DNA of 64,000 bases, from assembly GCF_013113735.1 (NCBI RefSeq), contig NZ_CP053346.1, positions 2,742,001 through 2,806,000 on the forward strand, in the 5' to 3' direction. The notes below the pieces were generated by a model, which was given only the letters and a program-made list of their open reading frames with translations, had not been told where the DNA came from and did not search any database. Source of the stretch: Sphingomonas sp. AP4-R1 (GTDB taxonomy: Bacteria > Pseudomonadota > Alphaproteobacteria > Sphingomonadales > Sphingomonadaceae). How positions within the stretch are numbered: position 1 is the stretch's first letter; every line of letters begins with the position of its first letter. Position numbers and translations under genes: made by a program. Positions 37,725 to 47,277 of this stretch are shown piece after piece.

Positions 37725-38927
37725 TCACGCCGCTGTCGAAAGCGCGAAGCGGCGGCAATGCTCCAGATAGGCTGCCTCGTGCAGCCCGATCTGTTCGACC
37801 ACGCTGTTCCAGAGCCACGACGGCGCCTCGATCGTGCCGCCGCGTCGTTCGGCAAGGGCGGCCCGCCAGAAGCCGCGGGTTGCGAGATCCATCTGCCGCG
37901 CGTGGGCATGCCCGACGATATAGGCCAGATGACGCGCCGCCTTCTTCGCCTCGCCGCTTGAAAATTGATCGAGTTCGATCTTGAGATCCTGCGGCAGCAA
38001 TTCACGGACGAAGATCGGACGGCCGAGCACGTGATCGGCGCTCATGCGCGATCCTAGATGAGGGGCCAGCGCTTCGGCCCCGGCTACCACGCGCAGGCCA
38101 TTATCGCGCGGCATGCGCGCTTTCGGAGCGGCCGGCGCGACGGACGGGACGGCCTCCTTGATGTCGAACAAAGCATATTCGTCCGGCTTTCGCTTGGAGC
38201 CGCCGATGGCCACGAGCGCGGCGTATCGAAGGTTGCCGAGCGAACTGCAGCCCTTTACCCAATAGGCCGCATCGACCAGCTTCACCCGATCGCGCGCGTG
38301 GCGGCGATCGAGCTGCCGGATCAGCGACTTGATCGGGTCGGACGCGAACAGGGCCTCGATCGCGGTTCGCTCGGCGGACGCGAGCGGCCAGAATTTCTTG
38401 CCGAGCGGAATAGACGGCGTGACGTCCGCGATCCGTTCCTCGGCCAGATGCTTCCATCGCCGCCCCCAGGCGCGGCGCTTCGCGGCGCGAACGACGTTCG
38501 GTTCGATATCCTCGCTTTCGTGACGCTGGGCAAGGGCATGATCATAACCCTCGACCATCTGCTCGATCATGTGCGCGGTCGTGACGCCCGGCAGCTTGGC
38601 GCCGCGTGCGGCGGTCGCGAGGCTCAGGCCCAGACGGATCAAATCGTGCACGGGATTGCCGATCACGGTCTGATCCAGATCGCGGATCTGAATCTCGATA
38701 TCGCCGTCGCTGTCCGCGATCGGGCCCAGATTGCCGAGATGGCAGTCACCGCAGATCCAGACGGCGGGGCCTGTCGGAAGAGCCTTGGCGAATTTCGATT
38801 GGGCGAGCCATCGATAGAATTGGGCCGTGTTGCCGCGCACGTAGGCGTGGGTCGAGGCCGCCATCTTCAGGGCGCGTATGCCGAGTAGCTTCGTTTCGCG
38901 ATCGTCGCCGCCGTTCGGTATGTCCAA
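37725..38927 (-). CDS. DUF2252 family protein
   Basis: A protein of about 400 residues belonging to the DUF2252 family, whose kinase-like fold has no known biochemical role. The typical segments are visible: KMAASTHAYVRGNTAQFYRW, AVWICGDCHLGNLGPIADSDG, IQIRDLDQTVIGNPVHDLIRL, VDAAYWVKGCSSLGNLRYAALV and HAHARQMDLATRG. The HGDxHxxN-like (CGDCHLGN) and D-D motifs resemble an aminoglycoside-phosphotransferase-like active site. The start is uncertain: a TTG at 38927 with GGGGGCAAG before it is preferred, while an ATG at 39065 adds residues that look non-coding. Confidence 0.82.
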   Translation of the reverse strand: MDIPNGGDDRETKLLGIRALKMAASTHAYVRGNTAQFYRWLAQSKFAKALPTGPAVWICGDCHLGNLGPIADSDGDIEIQIRDLDQTVIGNPVHDLIRLGLSLATAARGAKLPGVTTAHMIEQMVEGYDHALAQRHESEDIEPNVVRAAKRRAWGRRWKHLAEERIADVTPSIPLGKKFWPLASAERTAIEALFASDPIKSLIRQLDRRHARDRVKLVDAAYWVKGCSSLGNLRYAALVAIGGSKRKPDEYALFDIKEAVPSVAPAAPKARMPRDNGLRVVAGAEALAPHLGSRMSADHVLGRPIFVRELLPQDLKIELDQFSSGEAKKAARHLAYIVGHAHARQMDLATRGFWRAALAERRGGTIEAPSWLWNSVVEQIGLHEAAYLEHCRRFALSTAA

Positions 38928-39081
38928 GCTTGCCCCCGATGTGGAAACCGTTTGGCAACATAACGCACGGCCTGGGCCATGCGCTCCGAAGGGGGATATG
39001 GCGGGAAAACAAGCGCGCCCGAGCCGCATGCCAGGTTCTGTCGATGCGCGACCTTCCGGTGCCACGCATCGCCAGCGGACG

Positions 39082-40383
39082 TCAGTGCGGTGATGGGAGC
39101 GCGGCGGGCATCAAGGGCTTCAGCGCGAACAGGCACCCCACCGCGCTGATCAGCAAGGCCAGCGACAGGCCGGCCATCGGCGCGAGATTGCTTCCCGTCG
39201 CGTCATGGATCGCCGGCACCGCATTCTGGGCGATGAAGCCTCCGAGATTTCCGATCGAGTTGATCACGGCCAGGCCGGTGGCGGCGTGCGTGCCGGATAA
39301 CAGCCGCTGCGGTACGCTCCAGAAGACGGGCTGCGCGGACAGGATCGCCGCCGCGGCAACGCACAGGCAGCCGAATTTCAGCACCACGCCGGGCAGGAGC
39401 ACGCTGCCGAGCAGCGCGATCGCGGCCAAGAACAGCGGGCCGGCGATGTGCCAGACGCTTGCGCCGTGCCGCTCCGCATGGCGCGGCACAGCCCACAAGG
39501 CGACGGCGACGCACAACCAGGGCAGGATGTTGATCGCGCCGTTCTGGAGATTGGACGCACCGAAGCCTTTCACGATCGTCGGCAGCCAATAGCTCAGCCC
39601 GTAAGCGCCCAGAGGCATGCCGAGGTAGAGCGCCGCGAACATCAGCACGCGCGGATCGATCAGCGCGCGCCAGGCTGGCCCGTCGGCGGGAGGCTTCGGC
39701 TCGCCAGCGAGCGTGGCGGCCAGCCACCTTTTCTCGTCTTCGGCGAGGAAGGCGGCTTCGGTGGGGCCGGCCGGCAGTCTGGTCAGGATCAGCGGGACCA
39801 GCAGCATCGCCGGAATGGCGGTGGCGATGAACACCCATTGCCAGCCCGCGAGCCCGGCCAGCCCGTCGAGGCCGAGCAGCGCACCGCCGATCAGCGCGCC
39901 CACCGCATTGGCGACGGCGCTGGCGAGCATGAACAGGCCGACCATCTGCGCCCGTCTGGCCTGCGGATACCAGAGCGTCAGCACGTAGAGGACGCCCGGA
40001 AAGAAGCCCGCCTCGGCGACACCGAGCAGAAAGCGCAGGATGTAGAACATCGCCGCATTCTGGGTGAAGCCCAGAGCGAGCGTCACCAATCCCCAACTGC
40101 CCATGATCCGGGCGAACCAGAGCCGCGCGCCCACCTTCGCCAGGATCATGTTGGCGGGCGCCTCGAACAGGAAATAGCCGAGGAAGAAGAGGCTGGCGCC
40201 CAGCCCGTAGGCGGCTTCGGAAAGCCCGAGGGCGTCCACCATCTCCAGCTTCGCATATGAGACGTTCTGGCGATCGATATAGGCGATCAGATACATCACG
40301 CAGAGCATGGGCATCAGGTGCCGGGTGATCTTCGCGAGGGTTTGCTTCCCGAGGTCCGCGTCGATCGCTTCAGAACCTGTCAA
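39082..40383 (-). CDS. MFS transporter, ACS family (anion/proton symporter)
   Basis: A 433-residue 12-helix carrier. It begins with KITRHLMPMLCVMYLIAYIDRQNVSYAKL, the strong signature of the anion:cation symporter family (allantoate, phthalate, tartrate or hexuronate carriers). Motif A-like and helix-5 segments follow (GVAEAGFFPGVLYVLTLWYP). The substrate is probably an organic acid. It stands alone: no catabolic enzyme adjoins it, so nothing more can be read. The stop lies 155 bases before the DUF2252 start chosen here. Confidence 0.92.
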   Translation of the reverse strand: MTGSEAIDADLGKQTLAKITRHLMPMLCVMYLIAYIDRQNVSYAKLEMVDALGLSEAAYGLGASLFFLGYFLFEAPANMILAKVGARLWFARIMGSWGLVTLALGFTQNAAMFYILRFLLGVAEAGFFPGVLYVLTLWYPQARRAQMVGLFMLASAVANAVGALIGGALLGLDGLAGLAGWQWVFIATAIPAMLLVPLILTRLPAGPTEAAFLAEDEKRWLAATLAGEPKPPADGPAWRALIDPRVLMFAALYLGMPLGAYGLSYWLPTIVKGFGASNLQNGAINILPWLCVAVALWAVPRHAERHGASVWHIAGPLFLAAIALLGSVLLPGVVLKFGCLCVAAAAILSAQPVFWSVPQRLLSGTHAATGLAVINSIGNLGGFIAQNAVPAIHDATGSNLAPMAGLSLALLISAVGCLFALKPLMPAALPSPH

Positions 40384-40480
40384 ATGCCCGCTCCCGCCCT
40401 TTTATGGCCGCAGGGTATCGAAGCCTGCGAGGCGCGTCGAGCGCGGTGGCCGCGACAAGCGGCGGGACCCAAGCCACGCA

Positions 40481-40507
40481 GCCGCGCCGGATATCGTCCG
40501 GCGCGGC
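40481..40507. terminator. GC-rich hairpin after the autotransporter gene
   Basis: A perfect 11-bp stem, GCCGCGCCGGA (40481-40491) with TCCGGCGCGGC (40497-40507), loop TATCG. It lies just beyond the autotransporter stop and probably ends its transcription, although no T run follows on the minus strand. Confidence 0.5.
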
Positions 40508-40520
40508 GTCCACGCCGGTC

Positions 40521-43500
40521 TTACAGATCGAACTGGAGGTTGGCGCGCAGCGACAGAGCGGCGCGGCCCTGCTGCTGTTCGGCGTTGAACTCGCTGCCGA
40601 TCCGGAAGACCGAATTGCCGCCGGTGGCGCGCAGCTTGCCCACCCAGCCGCTGGTGCGATCCTCCGGCAGGAGGGTGAAGTCCCGCCCGCCCGCGAAATG
40701 CGCGGTGGTGGCGCCGAGCGCACCGCCGACGAGCTGGCGGCGGCCGCCTTCCACTTCGATGCGGAGCCAGCCGCTGTCCTGATCGGTGCCGCCGAAATCG
40801 AGGCCGGCGGCGACGCTGCCGGTGACGGCGAGTTCGTCGCTGGTGCGGGAGGCCGCGATGAGATCGAAGGCCGAACCGCCGCCCGTCTCGCTATGGCCGT
40901 CCTCCTTCAGGCGATAATAATCGACCGCCGCGATCGGGCGGAACGAGAAGGATCCCAGCGCGACCTCGTAGGACGCGCCGCCGGCGGCGGAGACCATGTC
41001 GCCATCCCACTTGCCCTTGGTGGCGCGGGTGACGCCCTCCGTGCCGGTATTGCCGGAGAAGCGGCGCGTGCTGCTGAAATTGATCCGGGCGGCCGAGGCG
41101 CGGGCGTAGAGGCGCAGGCCATCCCAGTGGCCGCGCCAATAGGTGGCGAGTTCCCACTGGTTGGAGTGGACGTCATTGTCCGTGCCGCGATCATTGTCGC
41201 GCCCGGCGATATAGCCGACCGAAAGGCCGAAATTGCCGAAGCCGGTCTTGTATTCGCCACCGGAGGAGAGGCCCCAGCCGTCGATCGAATAGCCGGCCGT
41301 ATCGTCTACGCTCTTCGAACTGCTGAGCGCGATCTGGCTGATCCAATAGCCCCAGCGGCCCTCGTCCTTGAACGGGCCGCGCGGATCGGCGAGCAGGCGC
41401 CCCATGGCGCGCGAGCCCAGCGACGCCAGCGCGAACGTGCCGCCGGCATGATCCGGGAGCATCTGGCGCAGGGATTTGCGAAAGGTGTCGCCCTCGGTGA
41501 TGTTGAGGAAGGAGGCGCCGAGCTTCTGATCCTGGCCGAGCGCCTGATAGGCGGCGTCATAGATCGAGGCCTGCGAACGATTGAGGCCCAGTTCGCCGCT
41601 CGACTTGCGGACGATGTCGACGGCGAGATCGGTGGTGCCGACCGTGGCGAGCGAACCCTTGAACATATAGGGCAGCAAGGCTGTCGTGGCCGTCAGGTTC
41701 GAGGCGCCCGTCAGCGTGCCCGCGCGCAGGATCGTGTAGCGGCCCTCGGCATTGGCGACGCTCGCCAGCTTCACCGACACCTTCGAGCCCTGCGCGAACG
41801 AGGCGTCGCCCGACACCTGCACGATGTTCGACAGGATCACCGAGGCGGGGCCGCCGCTGCTGTTGTCGAGCGTGACGGCCAGCGTGCCGCCATTGCCGAT
41901 CGCGAGCGACCCGATCGCGGTACCGCGTCCGGCCTCCAGCGTGCCGCCGTTCACCGCGACGGCGAGGCCCTGCGCGTTCAGCAGCGTGCCGCTGAAACGG
42001 GCCGTGCTGCCGATCGTGAGCGTATCGGCGCCACCGCCGAAATCGGCCGTGCCGGTGAAGACCGAGGTGCCGGCGAGCGTAAGGCTGTCATTGCCCGCGC
42101 CGAAGCTGGCGGTGCCGTTGAACACGGCGTCGCCGGACAGAGCGAAGCGGTTCGTGCCCGCGCCGAAGCGGACATTGCCCTTCACGCTGCCGTCCGCGAC
42201 ATCCAGCACGTCGTCGCCGCTGCCGAGGCGGATGTCGCCGACGATGCTGGGCGCGGCGATGCCCGCCGCCACGGCCGTCTGCCGCACGGTGACGCCCGAC
42301 GTGTTGGCCGAGAGATCGATCGCGACATTGCGATCCGAGGTGGCGAGCGCGCCCGTGGCGGAGATGGCGCCGCTATTCTCGATCAGGCGCACGTTGCCCG
42401 ATCGATCGAGGATCGCGCCGGCATTGCCGTCGGCGCCGGATGCCGTCGCCTTGATCGCGCCGCTGTTGCGGATCGTGGCGACGGTGCCGCCGGTGTCGAT
42501 CAGGATCGCCGCCGTCCGCGTCGTGGCCGCGCTGCCGCCCGTGGCGGAGACGCTGCCCGACACGCGGATCTCCGGCGTGGTGGCGCCGCCGCCGATGCGG
42601 ATCGCTGTGGCGTTGCCGCCGTTCGAGGTGGCGTTGATCGTGCCCGCCACCCCGATGCCGCCCGCGATCGTCACGGCACCGCCGAGTCCGCCCACCGAAA
42701 GCGCTGTGGCGTCCACACCCGAATAGAGGCCCTGGCCGGAAATCGCACCGTCGACGATCAGGCCGAAGCCGGTGCCCGTGCCGGCGACGGCGCCGATCGC
42801 GATGTCTCGGCTGGCAGCGCCGATCTGGACGGCGGGTGCGGCGCCGTAGGAGGTGACGCTGGCCGAGCCCTCCTTGCTGTCGTCGATTCCGTCCTTGTCC
42901 TCGTCATTGTCGGTGGGGCTGGTGTCCTTGGGCGGCACGGCGAAGATGATGCCGCCCGAGACATCGCCCGCCACGGCCAGCGTGGGACCGCCCTGCAGCA
43001 GATCGTCCGCGTCCAGCTTGCTGGTGTCGGACGGCACGGTGACGGTGCGGTAGCCGGTGCTGGCGAGCGACCCCTGGACGACGAGGGCGCCCGCAATGTT
43101 CCCGTCGATCCGCGCGGCACCGGCGCCTTCGCCCTGCGCGTTGATCGTGCCGGCCAAGCGGACATTGCCGGCGACGGAGTCGATCCGCACGCCGACCGAC
43201 CGGTCGCCGATCACCGAGATCGCGCCGTCCTGCGTGAGATTGCCGGTGAGCGGGCCGCCGAGCCAGATGGCCGCGCTATCATTGCCCTCGATCGTGATGG
43301 TGCCGCTGTTCGTGATCGGGCCGGTATAGGCTCCGGCCGTGCGGATGCCGGTGCGGTTGGTGCCGGAGGCGAGGGGACCATCGAGATCGCCGTCCTTGTC
43401 GGTGTCGGTCGGCTCATAGGTTTCGTCGAGGATGATCTTGCCGGTGTTGACGATGCCGCCGCTCGCGCCCGCATCGGCCAGTACGCCGATCGCGCCATCG

Positions 43501-43748
43501 GCGTTGGTGATCTGGATCGTGCCCTCGTTGGTCACCTTGTTGGCGCTGTCGATCGTCACCGCCGTACCGGACGCGGGGTTGATCGTGCCGGCGCTGGTGA
43601 TGCGGAGGTCGTCCGCCGCGCCGCTCTTGATGGTGGAGGTGCGCGTGGCATCGGTGCGCTTCGCCTCGACGAGGGTTTCGGCCTGAAGCGGCAGGGCGGC
43701 GAGGGCGGCTGCGGGCAGGCAGACGGAGGCAAGCAGGTGACGGCGCAT
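40521..43748 (-). CDS. Autotransporter with beta-helix passenger and C-terminal beta-barrel
   Basis: A 1075-residue surface protein. It has a signal peptide (RRHLLASVCLPAAALAALPLQA) and a long passenger (about residues 25-770) rich in Gly, Asn, Thr and Ala with repeated NSGAIxATG-like turns, typical of a right-handed beta-helix. A C-terminal autotransporter barrel (about 800-1075) ends LRANLQFDL. Two acidic loops, TDTDKDGDLDG near residue 115 and TDNDEDKDGIDD near 280, look like calcium-binding DxDxDG repeats. The ATG at 43748 has AGGGA just upstream. It lies 134 bases after the TonB receptor of the FecI/FecR set, same strand, and may be part of that regulon. Confidence 0.92.
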   Translation of the reverse strand: MRRHLLASVCLPAAALAALPLQAETLVEAKRTDATRTSTIKSGAADDLRITSAGTINPASGTAVTIDSANKVTNEGTIQITNADGAIGVLADAGASGGIVNTGKIILDETYEPTDTDKDGDLDGPLASGTNRTGIRTAGAYTGPITNSGTITIEGNDSAAIWLGGPLTGNLTQDGAISVIGDRSVGVRIDSVAGNVRLAGTINAQGEGAGAARIDGNIAGALVVQGSLASTGYRTVTVPSDTSKLDADDLLQGGPTLAVAGDVSGGIIFAVPPKDTSPTDNDEDKDGIDDSKEGSASVTSYGAAPAVQIGAASRDIAIGAVAGTGTGFGLIVDGAISGQGLYSGVDATALSVGGLGGAVTIAGGIGVAGTINATSNGGNATAIRIGGGATTPEIRVSGSVSATGGSAATTRTAAILIDTGGTVATIRNSGAIKATASGADGNAGAILDRSGNVRLIENSGAISATGALATSDRNVAIDLSANTSGVTVRQTAVAAGIAAPSIVGDIRLGSGDDVLDVADGSVKGNVRFGAGTNRFALSGDAVFNGTASFGAGNDSLTLAGTSVFTGTADFGGGADTLTIGSTARFSGTLLNAQGLAVAVNGGTLEAGRGTAIGSLAIGNGGTLAVTLDNSSGGPASVILSNIVQVSGDASFAQGSKVSVKLASVANAEGRYTILRAGTLTGASNLTATTALLPYMFKGSLATVGTTDLAVDIVRKSSGELGLNRSQASIYDAAYQALGQDQKLGASFLNITEGDTFRKSLRQMLPDHAGGTFALASLGSRAMGRLLADPRGPFKDEGRWGYWISQIALSSSKSVDDTAGYSIDGWGLSSGGEYKTGFGNFGLSVGYIAGRDNDRGTDNDVHSNQWELATYWRGHWDGLRLYARASAARINFSSTRRFSGNTGTEGVTRATKGKWDGDMVSAAGGASYEVALGSFSFRPIAAVDYYRLKEDGHSETGGGSAFDLIAASRTSDELAVTGSVAAGLDFGGTDQDSGWLRIEVEGGRRQLVGGALGATTAHFAGGRDFTLLPEDRTSGWVGKLRATGGNSVFRIGSEFNAEQQQGRAALSLRANLQFDL

Positions 43749-43882
43749 CACAATCCCTTTGTGGTCCAAGCGGCGCTTCGATCGCGCCTTTCGACCACAG
43801 GACGGAGCCGTGCGTGGGCTGCCTTGGAGATCCGATCTGGTTTGTTATGTCTGGATTGTGAAACCGTATCGGATCCAGCTTT

Positions 43883-46306
43883 TCAGAAGCTGGCGTCGAG
43901 GCCCAGGCGGATGGTGCGCGGGCGCAGCGGCGTGATCTGGCCTTGCCCGACCGCGAAGGGCGTGCCGAGCGCGAAGCGATTGCCGACCTGATCGGCGATG
44001 TTGGTGACGGACAGCGTGGCGCCGAGGCGCGGGCGGCCGAGCCGCATCGTCAGCGCCGTATCCAGATAATCGCCCTGCGCCTCGCCCAGCATCGGACCGA
44101 TGCCCAGCCGCGACTTGCCGACATAGCGCGCCCAGCCGTTGATCCGGAGCGTCAGGTCGCCATCGACCGGCCGGACATAATCGAGGCCGATGCGGCCCGC
44201 GTAGCGCGCCACATTGGGCACGCGGCTCATCCGGGCGAGCGCCGTCCGCATGATCGGCTCGACCGGCTCGCGCACGCTGCTGTCGTTGAAGGTGGCGCCG
44301 ATATCCAGCCGCAGCGCCTCGATCGGTTTCCAGCCGGCGGCGAAGCTGGCCGTCCAGATGCGGCCGTCACCGATATTGGCGGTGCTGGGCAGGCCGGTGG
44401 CGTCGATGAAATCCGCCTGGATATCGTCCCAGCGCGTGTGCGAGACGCTGGCGGTGAGATCGAAGCGGTCGCGGCGCGGCTGGCCGAAGCGCAGCCCGCT
44501 TTCCAGCGTGGCGACATGATCGCCATCGAAGCGGCGGACGAAATTGCTTTCCACCGCGAGACCGCCGGGCCGGAAGCCTTCCTGATAGCGCACGAACGCG
44601 CTGAGCCGGGGCAGCAGCGTCGCCACGGCCGAGGCGGAGGGCAGGACGGTGGTGGCGTGCCGATCGCCCTCGGCCGTCGCGCGCAGGGCGAAGATGGGCG
44701 GCACGTCCACGGCCGCGCCCGAGAGGCGGGCATGGCTGATCCGGCCGCCGCCCGTGAGGATCAGCCCGCGCACCGGCGCGACGCTGGCCTCGCCATAGAG
44801 CGTATATTCGTCGGCGCGGTTGACCACGCCCGTCGCGGGCAGGATCGATCCGTCCGGGCCGATCGCGCGCTGCTGCTCCGTGCGGTTGCTGGTGAGGCTG
44901 GTGCCGATCACCCAGCCGAAGCCGCCCGCGAGCGGACGCCACAGGCGGCTCTCGCTGGCGAGCAGGCGCGTCTGGTTCTGCTGGATGAAGACGCGCTCCT
45001 CGCCCTTCGAAAGCACGGCGCCGGCGGCGAAGGGCAGCACATCCACGCCCGTGCCGGGAAGGACATATCCGGCCGGGACGCCGGCATCGTAGCGTTCGCG
45101 CAGATGCTGGCTGGCGATGCCGTTCGAGGAGCGGAAACGCAGGCCGCCCCAATCCTTCGACACCACGACCGAGCCCATCGCGTAGGAGGCGAAGAAGCCC
45201 TGCGCGATCGCGCTGGAGCGCGTGAGGCGGGTGGCGTTGCGATCGGCATATTGGCTGTCGTCGCCGCGCGTGCGCTGGCCGACTCCGCCCAGATCGATCG
45301 TCCAGCCATCGCCGGCCTCCAGGCGCAGCGTGGCGCGGCCGCCGATCGTGCGCGTGCGGTTGATGTCCTTCTCGTCGCGGAGGGGATTGTCGATATAGCC
45401 GCCCTCGCTGATGCCGTAGCCGACGATCCGCAGCGCCGCCCGATCGCGCACCACCGGCAGGTTCAGCATGGCCGAGAGATCGCCGCTGGGATCGCCGTGC
45501 GCAGTGGTGGCGACGCCCGCCGCGATCGATCCGCCGGCCTGCCCCAGGGCGGGCGCCGTGGGCGTCAGGCGGATGATGCCGCCCAGCGATCCGGCGCCGT
45601 AGAGCGTGCCCTGCGGCCCTTCCAGCACCTCGACCGAGGCCACGTCGTACAGGCGCAGATCGGGATCGGGCGCATTATAGGTGAGGCGCAGATCGCCGAT
45701 ATATTGGCCGACGGTCGACTGTGTCGGCCCGGTGAAGCTGGAATCGGCGATGCCGCGGATGAAGAGCTTGTTGCGGCCCGCGCCGAGATGGGTGGACGAG
45801 ACGCTCGACAGGCGGGAGAGGATCGCGTCGGTGCCGCCGGGGCCGCCGAACGACAGGTCCGCGCCGTCGAGCAGGCTGACCTGGCCGGCCAGATCGGACA
45901 GGCGCACGTCGCGCTTGCTGGCGGTGATGATGATATCGTCCTGCGGCGCCGGCTGGACGGGCGCGCGCGCGATATGATGAGGGGCGGCGGCCACCACGGC
46001 GCGAGGACGGGGTGGTGCCTTCGCCAGCAGGCGATAGCCGTTCGGTCCGGCCGGGCGCATCTCCGCGCCGGCGGCTTCGGCCAGCCGGCGCAGCGCGGCA
46101 CGGGCGCTCATCTTTCCGCGAAGGGCGGGGACGGGGCGGCTCCACAGCGCCGGATCCTCGACGCTGATGCTGGTCTGCGTCGCGCGGCCGAGCGCGCGCA
46201 CGACATCGCCCAGCCGCCCCGCCGGCAGATCGAGGGCCGGGGAGGCGGCCGTCGCGGGCCATGCCAGCAGGGGAAGCAGCGGCAGCAGGGGGCGCCACAG
46301 GCTCAC
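43883..46306 (-). CDS. TonB-dependent receptor with STN signalling domain (FecA-like)
   Basis: An 807-residue transducer receptor. After a short signal peptide comes an STN domain (about residues 22-95: LDLPAGRLGDVVRALGRATQ, LRGKMSARAALRRLAEAAG), which touches FecR in the periplasm. A TonB-box-like DIIITASKRDVRLSDLAG then leads into the plug (IRGIADSSFTGPTQSTVGQYI, VEVLEGPQGTLYGAGSLGGIIRL) and a barrel ending LGLDASF. Such receptors import a siderophore or another scarce ligand and report its presence. The GTG start overlaps the FecR stop by 4 bases. The ligand cannot be told from sequence. Confidence 0.94.
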   Translation of the reverse strand: MSLWRPLLPLLPLLAWPATAASPALDLPAGRLGDVVRALGRATQTSISVEDPALWSRPVPALRGKMSARAALRRLAEAAGAEMRPAGPNGYRLLAKAPPRPRAVVAAAPHHIARAPVQPAPQDDIIITASKRDVRLSDLAGQVSLLDGADLSFGGPGGTDAILSRLSSVSSTHLGAGRNKLFIRGIADSSFTGPTQSTVGQYIGDLRLTYNAPDPDLRLYDVASVEVLEGPQGTLYGAGSLGGIIRLTPTAPALGQAGGSIAAGVATTAHGDPSGDLSAMLNLPVVRDRAALRIVGYGISEGGYIDNPLRDEKDINRTRTIGGRATLRLEAGDGWTIDLGGVGQRTRGDDSQYADRNATRLTRSSAIAQGFFASYAMGSVVVSKDWGGLRFRSSNGIASQHLRERYDAGVPAGYVLPGTGVDVLPFAAGAVLSKGEERVFIQQNQTRLLASESRLWRPLAGGFGWVIGTSLTSNRTEQQRAIGPDGSILPATGVVNRADEYTLYGEASVAPVRGLILTGGGRISHARLSGAAVDVPPIFALRATAEGDRHATTVLPSASAVATLLPRLSAFVRYQEGFRPGGLAVESNFVRRFDGDHVATLESGLRFGQPRRDRFDLTASVSHTRWDDIQADFIDATGLPSTANIGDGRIWTASFAAGWKPIEALRLDIGATFNDSSVREPVEPIMRTALARMSRVPNVARYAGRIGLDYVRPVDGDLTLRINGWARYVGKSRLGIGPMLGEAQGDYLDTALTMRLGRPRLGATLSVTNIADQVGNRFALGTPFAVGQGQITPLRPRTIRLGLDASF

Positions 46307-47241
46307 GGCAGCGGTGCGATCTCCCAGGCGTCCCCGGCGCGGCGCACCTGCGCGTCGAGCAGGGGCGCCAGCCGCGACGGATCCTCCTTCAGGCCATCCA
46401 GTGCGATCGTTCCCTGGAAGGGGCGTGTGAGAAGCGCCGGGGCGACGGTGATGCGCACGCCCAGTTGGCGCGAGAGATCGGCCGCAACCTGCCGCAGCGG
46501 CGCACCGACATAATCGAGCGAGCCCTGGCGCCAGCCGCCGACGCTATCGGGCGCGACGGCGGACAGGCGAACCACGCCGCCGCGCTCGTCAAACTCCAGC
46601 GCGCGGCCCTTGTCGAGCCGCGTCCTGGCATGATCGGGATCGAACATCACCGCGCCTTCGGACACGCCGACACGCAACCGGCCATCCTCGTGCGTCACGT
46701 CGAAGGCGGTGCCGACGTCGAGCAACTCCTTGTCACCGGCCGACACGCGGAACGGGTGCGCCTCATCGTGGCGGATCGAGAAGTAGGCCTCGCCCCGATC
46801 GAGGCTGGCGATGCGCGGATCGGCATGGTCGAGCGTGAGCTTGGTATCGCCGTTGAGCGCGACATGGCTGCCGTCGCCCAGATCGACCTGCCGCGTCTCG
46901 CCCGGCGCCGTCTGGATCACGTAGGGATCGCTGTGCGGGCGGATCGCCTGATAGCCGACCAGGGCCGCCACCGAGGCGGCGACGGCGCCCATCATCCAGC
47001 CGGCGCGACGGGCCGGGCGGCGTGCGGGCGGCGCGATCTCGTGCACCGGCGTAAGCACGGGCGCGGGGATGATCGTCGCCATGTCGGCGGCGTCGGCCTC
47101 CAGCGCATGATAGGCCTCGGCATGGCGGGGATCGCTCTCCAGCCAGGCGGCGAACGTCTCCCAATCCTCGAACGCCGGATCGCCCAGCCGCACGACCCAG
47201 TCGAGCGCGGCAGTTTCGATCGGGCTTGAACTCTGCGTCAT
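46303..47241 (-). CDS. FecR-type anti-sigma/sigma regulator
   Basis: A 312-residue single-pass membrane regulator. It has an N-terminal cytosolic anti-sigma region (ALDWVVRLGDPAFEDWETFAAWL, the W-x-x-x-W FecR_N motif), a membrane helix at about residues 82-100 (MMGAVAASVAALVGYQAI), the periplasmic FecR domain (ETRQVDLGDGSHVALNGDTKL, EAYFSIRHDEAHPFRVSAG) and a C-terminal STN-like end. It relays the signal from the STN domain of the receptor to the sigma factor. A GGAGG site is five bases before the ATG at 47241. It sits between sigma factor and receptor, as usual for these operons. Confidence 0.94.
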   Translation of the reverse strand: MTQSSSPIETAALDWVVRLGDPAFEDWETFAAWLESDPRHAEAYHALEADAADMATIIPAPVLTPVHEIAPPARRPARRAGWMMGAVAASVAALVGYQAIRPHSDPYVIQTAPGETRQVDLGDGSHVALNGDTKLTLDHADPRIASLDRGEAYFSIRHDEAHPFRVSAGDKELLDVGTAFDVTHEDGRLRVGVSEGAVMFDPDHARTRLDKGRALEFDERGGVVRLSAVAPDSVGGWRQGSLDYVGAPLRQVAADLSRQLGVRITVAPALLTRPFQGTIALDGLKEDPSRLAPLLDAQVRRAGDAWEIAPLP

Positions 47242-47277
47242 CACCGCCTCCTGCCCGAGAGGACGGAATCGCTCGCG

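Noticed and set aside
40404..43991. 1195-codon plus-strand frame opposite the autotransporter
   Set aside because: Arg/Ala/Asp repeats are a by-product of the low-complexity autotransporter sequence.
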